From: Terebella lapidaria | Taxonomy: Eukaryota; Annelida; Polychaeta; Terebellida; Terebellidae | Length of the DNA: 64,000 nt | Assembly: GCA_949152475.1 (NCBI GenBank) | Contig: OX424570.1 | Coordinates: 26,036,694 to 26,100,693, forward strand | Reading direction: 5' to 3' | In this document: piece after piece, positions 37,084 to 49,000 of the stretch | How positions within the stretch are numbered: the first letter of the stretch is position 1 | How the letters are laid out: each line of letters begins with the position of its first letter | Notes under the pieces: model-generated | Told to the model about the DNA's origin: nothing | Databases searched by the model: none | The model's input: only the letters and a program-made list of their open reading frames with translations | Translations under genes and position numbers: made by a program

Positions 37084-40000
37084 TCACGTGTCATGTAGCA
37101 TTATGTTTGCGAGAGCGTTACGTTTCCTCCGCCACATGCTGAGGTCTCGGACAAGCATCTTGGTCAGGTGGAACCAGTGCTCCGTATCACTACCATTCTC
37201 TCCCTGTGTGTGGGTGAATATGGTAGGAAAATGACAATAAAATTCATCGTTATATTTTGAGCATTCTACTTCATAATATGTGTGATTTTGACATTTAAGG
37301 TTACTGTTTTTTTGTTATAAGTATCCATCCAGATTTATGCACTTCACTGCAATGTACTTTATGAATATAATATTGATCAATATTATGGTGTGTATATATA
37401 TAGAGTCCCTGTGTATATATTGAGGTACATAGAGCTGTACATAGTTTCCCACCTTGAAGAGCAGGCCATCTTTCAAAGCTTCATGGATCTCAAATAATTC
37501 TGGCGTCTCCGGATCAACTGCCACCACACACTGCTTCAATGGGAACGGCTCCTGTCGAATGAAGTCAGGAAAAATACATGTAAAACGGTACATACTATGG
37601 TATGCAAGAATACATAGATGAGGTCTACATGATGAAGTGGGCAAGGTTTTATTGAAATTTACCCTGAACACTTGATATTTGCCAGCCTTCTCTTTCACGA
37701 GAACCAGCGCTGCGTTTTCAACTGGGCTTGGTCGTGAAAACAGCCTGTGTTTGTGTCTTTCATCGTACGGTGGGTACTGTAGAAGAAAACATATAAAATG
37801 TAAAATGAATATCCAAATCATTCTATATATCACTGAAAGAATAATTTTCAAACTAGACGCTTCCGGTCGCCTACGACCGCTTGGGTGTATCCCCCGTAGC
37901 CCTATCATCTCTGTTGCCCCAAATATATCGCTGATGTACATTGTGAGTGTGAAACCTTTCAGACTTATTGAAGGTCGAATTCAAGATCACCACTAAAATC
38001 ACTGCATTCGAATTTCCATTTCGACATGTTCGAAAAAAATAACGAAATTACAGCCAGATAAAAGTTTTCACCTAAAGCTATATTTCAACTCAGAATATTT
38101 GACAAACTTGGTTCGCAACTAAGTTGCGAGATGACTAAATTGGAGCCAGATCAAACTTTTCACTGTAAGTTATATTTCAACTCATACTATGTGCCAAACA
38201 ACTCATACTATGTTCCAAGTTGAAATTCAAAGTAAAAGTTGACCAAAACTACATTTCAAGATGACGAAATTGGAGCCAGATCAACTTTTCACCATAATTT
38301 AAATTTTAATTCATACTATGTGCCAAACTTGGTTTCAAGCTGAAATTCAAGTAAAAGTTTACCAAAACTGCATATCAAGATGACGAAATAGGAGCCAGAT
38401 CGATCTTTTCACCATAAATTATATTTTAATTCATAATATGTGCCAAACTTGGTTCCAAGTTGAAATTCGAAGTAAAAATTGACTTTACTGGTAAAAATAA
38501 TGTTAACTTATCCGGTTACACCCATGAAATCGCTACTGGACAAAACTTTTAAATTGTTGAGTTCAATAATAAATGTTTCTTGTCTTAACTATTTTTCTTG
38601 AGGTCAATAATAGACTTAACTAGTAAAAATGATGTTAACTTATTCGGCTACAGCCATGAAATCTCTACTGCACAGAAGCTTTACCTTGTTGAGCCCAATA
38701 ATAAATGTTTCTTGTCTTAACTATTTTTATTGTGGCCAATAATAGACTTAACTAGTAAAAATAATGTTAACTTATTCGGTTACACCTGTGAAGTCTCTAC
38801 TGGACAAAACCTTTACCTTGTTGAGTCAATAATAAATGTTTCTCGTCTTAACTATTTTTATTGTGGTCAATAATAGACTTAACTAGTAAAACCAATGTTA
38901 ACTTATTCAGTAATATTGTTCTTTTTTCACCAAAAACATCAGTTCTGTATTCTGAACAAGAATCCAGTGCAATTTGCTTTCATAGTACAGGTTATTGGAG
39001 TGATCACACATGTCAAAGTAAATATTTTAATTGTCGTAATAAGTTAACCTCTCAAACTTATTAATATTTATTCGATCATTCTGAAAAACAATAGGTTTCG
39101 TGTGATGGTCTTTCTCATTGAGTCTGTGCGATTTCATCATCATTCATTGAAAACTCCCACCCGTAGAGCGTTCACAACCCATGTGTATGTCAAAGTAAAT
39201 ATTTTAATTGTCGTAATAAGTTAACCTCTCAAACTTATTAATATTTATTCGATCATTCTGAAAAACAATAGGTTTCGTGTGATGGTCTTTCTCATTGAGT
39301 CTGTGCGATTTCATCATCATTCATTGAAAACTCCCACCCGTAGAGCGTTCACAACCCATGTGTGTTAAACAGGCTAATTTGAGCACAAAATGTTACGCCA
39401 ATCGGCTATTTTGGTTGCTATGGCAACCAAAATCGATAGGTTTCCAGATCTCACCATAAGACATGTCCATATAAAATATTATCAAAATCGGTTCATATTT
39501 GCAACCTGCAGCGCGTTCACAAGAAAGTGTCTGCGGACGCGGACGCGGACGCGGCGGCGCGACGATCGTAAATCCATAGTATCCGCCGAACTTTGTTCGG
39601 GGGATACAATAAAATGATTTTTCTACAACGATATCAAATGGTTGGCACTGAAATTGCCTTCTTGAGCCCAAAGTGCCGTTAAACTTTATTTCTCCTCCAT
39701 CTTTCTTATCAAACGGGAAATAAAAATTGTATTTACTGACCTTTCCGAGAGTGACAAGAAGCCCGTAGACGGACGTAAACTTGAGAGTTTTAGTTTTCCT
39801 GGTGACTGTGTGTTCGGGGATAGGAGTACACAGGAGGCGGCCGGAACACAGGAAGTGGAGGTTACCACGGTCCCAGCCCAACGCTTCCATGGCAACCTGC
39901 AAATCACCAGTTTCATACAACACTCTTGCACTATTTTTATGGAAAAAGGTTTAGGTTTTGATGTCAGAACATATACATATGTTCAATATTTATTACATAA

Positions 40001-43000
40001 GCTTTTGCTGACCAAAAATGTCAAAAATATTCCCATATCAAGTCTTTTTTCACAGTATTGTCAAAAACACTATTACCTTGTGTGTTTCTATATTTTCAAA
40101 AGCACCATCAAACTCCCCAGATCTGCGGAGAGATGAAACTTTCCTCCTTAGCTTCACACTGGATGACACCCCAGTTTTCTGAAAATTAATTATAAATATA
40201 CAAGTCATGTGACATCAGATATTTGACAATTGAAAATTTGAACAAGTTATAAAGCACAGAATTTGGTCCACAGGTCCATATTTTCACCAAAAAATATAAT
40301 TGACCCAGATTTACTCACGTTAACAGTTCAATATACTTAACTTTGAATCACATTATACCACATTCATAAATGATTCATTTTATGGGGTGGTCCAAGAGAG
40401 AAACCAACTTACAAAGTTGATAAGTTCGAGAATATTTTCGATCTTATGCTGAGCCTGGAGCACAAAGTCCCTGTCAGGATGCTGCAGTGGCATGGCTTTG
40501 TGAATTCTGCTCAGCAACAGTGGATACCTTCAACAGAGTAATTGTTACATATCACAAAATGATTTGAGAATGCATCAGATGTACGTGCAAATAGTTCCAA
40601 CAAGAAACTTGGTATACGGCCATTCTCAGAGTTATGTGAAGAATGTTTTGAATGATACCGCTAGGCGTGATAAAATATTTCAGCACATTTACAATCTTGA
40701 AGGAAATCCACACTGATTCCAATAAAAGGAAGTTTTAAGTTATTAAAACCAGTATTTATTACACACTTACCTCTATAATAAACACTTTGGGTAATCTTAC
40801 TTGGCTTTCAAATAAGAGGGAAATCGTGCCATTAAATTTTTTAATGGCAAACTCTCTTAAACTGGTCGTTCTATGCCCCTCAGTCAACAGTCATTCATAA
40901 AAGTTTCTTGACGAAACTTGACTGTGTCAGTGGTCACTGAGAAATCTTTCTTGACGAAGCTGTTCCACCAGAACCGCCATTACTTTGTCCCCCAAAAGGT
41001 TAGGCTGGGGAGGCGGGAGGGAACATGACCGTGTTTATTATAGAGGTAAGTGTGTAATAAATACTGGTTTTAATAACTTAAAACTTCCTATTTATGTCCA
41101 CACTTTGACCTCTATAATAAACACTTTGGGTTATATCAGAATAACCACAGGAGGTGGGCTAACCCCTCTCCCACGTCAATGAACATCATTGAGGCATAGA
41201 ACGCACATATTCAGTTGAGCATGAAGTTACTATTAAATTGAGTTTAATTTCGCCCTGTAGTAATTCGTTGAGGGTTTAATACCCCCGACGAGTAATTAAC
41301 AATTAGTTTAATAACATGGGCGAGTAACGAACATGAACAATAAAGAATAGTACCTGGGTAAGAGAGTGAAGTCGTAGAGGTGATTCCCCCGCAGTTGTCT
41401 GGCTGTCGGCGGGACAACTCAAAATTTCTTTCACCCAAATAAGAGGGACAACCAGAATCTCCGAGACGACCCGTCCACTAGAGATGTGCGTATATACACG
41501 TGCAGTCCCTTATGTACATCATTTACAGATGGACCTTATGCTGCGCGGCCACCACGGGTCCAAGGCGGTAGCCGGAGTCGTCCTGCCAGGTCAGTTCCCT
41601 GCAGTAGAAGGAAACAAACGTATTGTTAGAGGCCCAAGTGCAGGCCTGCATGACATCGGACAATGCAACATTATTCATGAACGCGAGAGACGACGCGAGC
41701 GCTCGCACATCATGAGCCTTCACGCGGAAGGAGCCCGAAGTCTTAGTTTTGGATTTTTCATAGCAGAACAAGACGCATTTCTTAACCCAGGACGAAATCG
41801 TTGCAGGTCTGATATCTTTAGAAAATTTCTTCTTAAAGGCAACGAAAAGCAAACGTTTCCCGACATGGAGCTCCCTCGTGCGATCAACGTAGATGCGCAA
41901 GGCTCTAACGGGACACAGTTTAGCATCTTCCTCCAGGCCCGGCCCCAACGAAGAGGTAAGGGACGGGATAGAAAAGGACATAGACGGGGTATGAGCTAGC
42001 TGAGTCTTAGCCAGAAACGAAGGGATAACCCCGAGAGTAACCGCGGAGCCATCTTCCTTCCAAAGAACTTTGGAAAAGTCAAGAGCATGAAGCTCACTTC
42101 TCCTCTTCCCCGAAGCTAAGGCCAGGAGGAACACGGTCTTGAACGTAAGGAACTTAAGCGACGCTCTCTCCAAGGGTTCAAACGGATCAGAGAGAAGACA
42201 ATTTAGAACGAGCGATAGATCCCAGGTCGGGACGGGATTCCTCAACTTGGGTCTCTCCACCACAAAACTATTCAACAAAGCGGACAAACTTGCATCCTGA
42301 CCGAAATCAACCCCCGTTTTAGGTTTGATAGTTTTAGCAATCGCAGTCCTATAGCCTGCGAGCGTAGAGGGGGCTTTCCCCTCCTTGAACTTCTCAAGGA
42401 GAAACTCGGAAATCACAGGAGCAGTGACCTTGAAAGGACTAACCTTCCGGCCACGGCACCAAGCACAGAATCTCGTCCACTTGGATTGGTAGACTGCCAA
42501 AGAAGATCGTCGATTAGTTCGGGCGATCCTAGCTGACACCTCTCTTGAAAAGCCCTTCTTTCGGTAACATCGCTCGACAAGAGCCACGCGTGTAGCTTGA
42601 GCGTGCCCGGGGCTTGATGAAAGCGATCTGACCGCGGCTGTTTTAACAGATCCGACCAGTCTGGTAGTGGAACTGGGCTGTCCACCAACAACTCCAGAAG
42701 GTCCGGGAACCACGACTTCTGTGGAAGTTGTGGGGCAATGAGAATCATCCTGCTGCGATGAGCCTTGAACTTGGCTAGAACCTTGTCCAAGAGAATGGCA
42801 GGAGGAAAGGCATAAAGAAACATCCCGTCCCAATCCAGGGACATCGCGTCGACCGCCCATGCTTGATCGTCTGGGATCGAGGACACAAACGTCGGAAGCT
42901 TGGTATTCCACCTCGTGGCGAACAGATCCACTGCAGGCCTGTCCCACAGGTGACAGATCGCCCGGAATACTACCGGAGACAACGACCACTCCGTGGCCTG

Positions 43001-46000
43001 AATCTGGCCCCGACGAGACAAACGATCGGCCCACACATTCATATAACCGGGAATGTGCCGGGCCCTGAGCGTAATCCGGTGGTGGAAGCACCAGGTCAGC
43101 ATCTCCACCGTCAACAAACACAGGGACATGGACTTGGTCCCGCCCTGCTTGTTGACGTAAGCCACGACCGTTGAATTGTCCGTGGCGAGCAAAACCACCT
43201 GGTCCGAGAAGTGGTGCTCCCAATGCTGAAGCGCGAGAAACACTGCCCTCATCTCCAGCACATTGATATGGTCGTCCTGCTGTGACCGAGACCACCGACC
43301 CGAAATCTCTTGATCGTCCCAGTGAGCTCCCCATCCCTCCATACTGGCATCCGTAAAGAGATGCCTGGAGGGAGGAGGCGGACGGAATGGAGCGCCCCGA
43401 AACAAATTGGCCGGGTCCAACCACCATCGCAGGTCTCGAACGACCTGGTCTGACACGTGAACCAACTGGGCCATGTCCCCCGTTGCCTGCGACCAGTTGG
43501 CATGAAGCTGCAACTGGAGGGACCGCATATGCAAGCGACCTAGAGGCACCATCTTCTCGGTCGCCGCTAATGTACCGATCAGAGACTGCCAACGCGAGGC
43601 TGGCTGAGGAACCCTGGTTAAGAAACCGCGGGACTGCTCTGATAACTTTGACCGACGTTCCTCCGTCGGGATAACATAACCGGAGGTAGTCCGAAATCGA
43701 TACCCCAAGAAAACGAAGTCTTGACGAGGAGATAAATCGGACTTTTTTTGATTGATTTTGAAGCCCATGGACTGACACAAATCCACAACCCACTGGGCCT
43801 GACGAAGCAAAGTTTGAGGGCACTGATGCCTGATCAACCAATCGTCGAGATACTGGTAGATCACAATGCCGTTCCGATGGGCCAACACCTGTAGCTCCCG
43901 AACGCACATCGTAAAGATCCAAGGGGCGGTGGACAGACCGAAAGGCAACGCCCGAAACTGCCACACCTGGCCCTGATAAAAGAACCTGAGGTATTTTCTG
44001 ACGGCCCTCCTCATAGGCACGTGAAAATAAGCATCCTTGAGGTCGATTGTCACGACCCAAGCCCCTAAGGGCATAGCCGACCTTACCACCTCCGCCGTCT
44101 CCATGGTGAAGGTGGGAATAAGCAGATAACGGTTGAGAGCGGAAAGATCTATCACCGGCCTCCAACCGCCCGAAGCCTTCGGAACTACAAACAGGATACT
44201 GTAAAACCCCGGGGAGCTGCCCGAAACTGGTTCTACCGCTCGCTTTTGAATCATGGCCGAAATCTCGTCTATCAGCGCCTGACGCCTTTCCGGGTCGTGA
44301 GGCAACGAAAAAACCCTTGGAGTGAGCGTCAACGGAGGAAACTGTTCGAACCGTAGACCGAACCCCCGACGCAAGGTGGAGACGATCCAAGGACTGGCTC
44401 CTAGGTCTCGCCAACGAGGCCAAAAACCTCCTAGTCGCGCGCCGACAGGCTCGTTTATATCCAAGATATTTACTGGAGCGAGTGAACTTGGAGACTCGAC
44501 CAGACGTGGGGGTCCCACGAGAGAAGATGAGGGTATTACCTGACTTCTTAGCCCCTGCTGGCTTTGCTGGGCTAGCTGGACGTCCGCGACCGCGACCTCC
44601 ACGTCCACGCTGCCCCCCTCGCTGACCGCCTGCAGGGGCCCCACGAAAGGGCCGGTCCAGGGCCTTGCCTTTACCGCGCCCTACCGCTGAGGACCCAGCA
44701 CCAGAGGAAGCTGACTGCTGCTGCTGCTGTGGGCGCTTACGCTGCTGCTGCTGCTGTAAAAGCATGCGGGACCATCTCTCCATAGCCTTAGACTGCATAA
44801 GGGAAGCGTCAGTCGAGGCCTTAGCCCGGTCCCGCTCCTCTTGACGAGACTTGAGGGCATCCACCTCGAGGTGAGCGTCCACAGGGAAGAGAAAAGGAGA
44901 GGCGGGCCCAGACTCCGGGAGAACTGGATGACCACGGAGCTTAGCCAGCAACTGGTCAGGGACCTTCAAGTCCAGACGCTGGATCACGGAATCCCTCCGC
45001 CAAAGCTCCGATGTCCACCAGGCCGTGCAATCTAGGGAAACCTTATCCGCCACAGCCTTTCCCAACGACTGTAAGAGTCCAACAGAGCCATGGAGCACAT
45101 CTGCGAGTTCAGAGCGATCGAGGTTCTCATTGTCCATGACCTGCTCATAACACGACGTCGTAGCCAGCGTGAGAGCATGGACCATCCAATCCATCGATGA
45201 ATCCACGGCCACGCCCAAACGTAAAGCAGCCTGGAAATCCGTCAACTGATTCCACGGGAGAGAAACAGTCTTAGGCACAGAGAAAATCTCCTGTTCCTGT
45301 AACTTGGAAGGCTCTGCATCCAGGAGTGACGAAGAGTAAAAATCCTGGATCTTAGGCTTAGCCGGCAAGAGTCCAAGCTGAGGACGGCCACGTTTCGCCG
45401 TTTCCTCCACCCTAGCTGCCAACATGTTCCGAACACCCGGTGCTACCGGAAAGCGCAAAGCGTCACGAGGGACCTTGGGCTGCTGGAGATCCCGCTCCGT
45501 GAAAGAACGTGCCCGCTTGGCTGGAGGTGGGGATGTTGACGCCAGGTCCGGCCACTCCTCCCCAGTAAGCCTACGGACATAATCCAGTTTATCGGCCCAC
45601 GGGCGCTTAAAAGGATTATTTGACTCCTCCTCATCCTGGGAGCCGAGATCATCCTCACGGAGGCGCTTGGGACGAACCAGACCCGAAGGACCCGGCAAAG
45701 GCACAATGCCATCTTCCCGAGAGCTGTAGGGCAAATCCACCGAAGACTCCGCAGAAGGAGACGCCGCCGGAGGGGCCTGAAGCCGCTGGACATCAGGAGC
45801 CTGGCGCGCCAGGAAAGAATCCAGCCTGTTCATAACCTCAGCCCTCATGGCTTGCATCTCCGCCTGAAACTCGCCTCGCGATAAAAAATGGGAGGAGACC
45901 CCCGGAATCGTGGACAAGGGAGTGCGGAACGGTGCCGTAGCCACAGACAGCGCAGAAACCGAGGCCGAAGGTGACGCAGACGTAGCCGCCACGGAGGCAG

Positions 46001-49000
46001 AAGCCGAAGGAGCCGCAGGCGCAGAATGCGTAGCATCCACTGAACTTGTAGAGGCAGTCGCCTGGGATTCCATTGGAGCCGACGAAGCCGGGGGGTTGGA
46101 AATCCCTGGAAGGAGGGGAGATGACGGGACCTCCGCACCCTCAAAATCCTCCGCAATCTGCGGGAAGAAACTCACGTTAGAATCAAATGACACAGACTTG
46201 CGAGATGATTTGATGGAAGTAGTAACGCGAGTTTGTGGACGCGAATGCCATTGGTTAACTATAACCCTGGGAGACAGAGGATAGCCGGGCCTAAAACCCG
46301 TACCCATTGAGCTCCGCTGGGATAACGGCCTAGGGGATCCACACCCCGAAACACGGAACAGAGGTGAGGATAAAGGCCGAAACTGGTTCCCGGGAACCGA
46401 TGCACGGCTCCCGGGAACCGGTTCCCGGGTCCCGAGAACCGGTTCCCGGGTCCCGGGAACCGTAGGTACAGAACCAGCCAGAGTGGAGACAGCCGTAGCC
46501 GCCGCCGCCCCAGAGGAACGTGGCAAACCCAACGCAGGAAACCGGCCCCCGGGATACGGGTATCCCCAGGCGCCAGACGCCTGAAGTCCACAAATTGAGA
46601 CGTTGACGGAATTGAACCTACGGGTAGAGGACACCGAAGGCCGCATCCGAACGGAGCTCAATGCCAGGTAACCGGGGTCTATGGGCATGTTTCGGCCCCT
46701 TGCCCGGCTACCCTCAGGCGGGACAGGGTTAGAGTTAACCAATGTCATACACAAAGTATGAATTGAAAAACTCGCGGTACTACCGCGGTAGTACTGGTTC
46801 CCGGGATCCGGCAAGCCGGGTCCCGGGAACCGAGGAAGGCTGAAAGAAGAGCATAAATCATTACTCACAGCAGAAATCAAATGCAGCAAAGATAAATCCT
46901 GCTCCTCACGCTTCTGTATGGCCTGTTTATGTCTAGACCTAGCGCTAGAACTAGCCGAGGGACTTGGAAAGGGCGGGAGAGGTTTACTCATCCTTTCTTG
47001 TTGAACGGCTCTGAGACCACGCAAGTAGTCCGACCACTCGTCGACCGACCAACTCCCACACAGACCACAAGTCGCCGTTGGACGACACAAAGATCTGCAC
47101 ATCCAGCAGGAAACGTGCAGCTCCCATTTCGGCAAAAACTGCTTACAACCCGCGCACTTCATCTGGAAAATTCCAACATGAAAGAATGGGGGCGGGCGAT
47201 AATTGAGGAAACTAAGTAACACTCGAGGAAATTACCAGTTCCTCAACCGAAACTAAACTAAACTACTCTAAACTACAGTAGCTGTACGAAGTACACTAGA
47301 CTGTGAAGAAATTCCGTTGGAAAAACGTTCGTATTCCAAGAGAAAGAGTGAAAACTCCAAATTTGAAAGCCTAGCAAGATCCTTTGAACTGGCGCCAAAA
47401 CCAGGGACAAAGGTAATGGGGGTTCCGGTGGAACAGCTTCGTCAAGAAAGATTTCTCAGTGACCACTGACACAGTCAAGTTTCGTCAAGAAACTTTTATG
47501 AATGACTGTTGACTGAGGGGCATAGAACGACCAGTTTAAGAGAGTTTGCCATTAAAAAATTTAATGGCACGATTTCCCTCTTATTTGAAAGCCAAGTAAG
47601 ATTACCCAAAGTGTTTATTATAGAGGTCAAAGTGTGGACATAAATACATGTATTAGTAACCTCATGGAATCCAACATTTTGTATAGAATTACAACCCCAT
47701 TCAGAGAGAGAAATCCAAATATTATCCATAGATTGACTTTTCAACAATGAGTGAATTATCACTGACTTCATGACTCTCTGTACTGGCAGCATGAGGAAGG
47801 CCTTGAGGTCCATCCTGCGTAGGACAGAGCGCTCCTGCTGGGCCACCTCCAGGAAGATCCGCAGGAGTTCCTTCTCCTCAAGCACCTGGTCCAGGAGAGC
47901 CGGCGCCGCTGATTGGTTGATGCAGTACGACTCGTACGCTAGCAGCATGTTAGACGACGCCAGGAAGATCTGGCCGATGTTCACCGTCTGTAGACTCTGG
48001 CAATAAAATGTTTAGACGAGCTTGGGGTTTAGTCTCTGAATGATGTGACACTCAGTTTGAGTACATGGATTCATCCGAGCTAAGAATCAAGGTCACAATG
48101 TCCCTTTCATTTCACACATTTCTCCCACACAGCACACAAACACACACCTCATCACTATTCGCGGCTGCCTGGTCGAGATCCCGTCTGAGCCGTGACATGA
48201 AGAACTTGTTGACTGTCACTAACTCGGGCAGATTGCTGAAGATCGTCTGGATCTGGTCCTGGGTAAGCAGACTGTCCATCGACTTCATCGGCTTGTAGAA
48301 TTGCTGGGAATCAGTGAAGAAATGTCAAACGTGAGACAACAAAAGACTCAAGACATACTTAGCATGATTAGAACTATATATAATGAAACAAAGGAATTTC
48401 GATAGCTGCGTAGAAATTAGAAGATTTTTTTTTCAATATCCAGCTAGTTGTGAAAAATTAGCCCAAAGGCTAAGACAGGTTACCGGACAATTTTGGTTTG
48501 GCCATGGCAGCATTGGCAGGTTACAGACCTTGAGATTTACCAATCAAGGTTCGCAGTGTGAACAAATGACCTTGAGATTTACCAATCAAGGTTCATGTTC
48601 ATAATACAAAGATATATCTGGGTGGAATCGTTTAGGCCGCTCAGGTCAATTTACACATTACGAGTCAGACATTTGGCACTCAAGTTCATATGACGTCAAG
48701 ATCAAGGTCATCATTAGTTGTGCCATATATGTCTTGCTATATGTTCATACTGCAAACATGAGTTCTATCTGCAAGCATTTCATCTATAGAGGCAAATATG
48801 GGCATTTTTTGACCCCAAAATGGCTGTTCTGACCTTTCAAGGTCATCGAAGGTCAAATTCAAGGTCACCACACAAATCGCCATATATGACTTCCCATTTG
48901 AAAGTACCAATTTCTAAGCTGTATCTTCAAGTGTTCTATGAGAACAGTCCTGACAGCTCCCATTATGAAGGAAAAAAATTTCCAAAATTTTTTTCAAAGG

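Larger units (their letters stand above)
40727..47646 (-). mobile_element. Complete DIRS-like tyrosine-recombinase retrotransposon
   Basis: About 6.9 kb, inserted in the DH-splitting intron of the RhoGEF gene and in the same orientation. It has inverted terminal repeats, an internal complementary region next to one repeat, a gag-like N-terminus, a reverse transcriptase and RNase H in a second frame, and a C-terminal tyrosine recombinase. No target-site duplication is seen (left flank CCAATAA, right flank CATGTATTAG), as expected for recombinase-mediated insertion. All frames are intact, so the copy is young. This layout is the defining one for DIRS elements, as opposed to Ngaro or PAT elements with split direct repeats. 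Confidence 0.93.

Noticed and set aside
37851..39610. Helitron assignment for the 1.7-kb element because of its 3' hairpin
   Set aside because: The right end lacks the CTRR terminus and the left end lacks a TC start. Short inverted ends (TGTATCCCCCG) point elsewhere, so the class was left open.
41031..41131. Internal repeat read as a nested second insertion
   Set aside because: The two halves are exact complements of the two outer ends and abut precisely, which fits a DIRS internal complementary region better than a second element.
45910..46284. Open frames on the strand opposite the DIRS gag region
   Set aside because: GC-rich coding DNA with few stop codons commonly leaves the other frames open. 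The plus-strand peptides are Ala/Glu-rich shadows.
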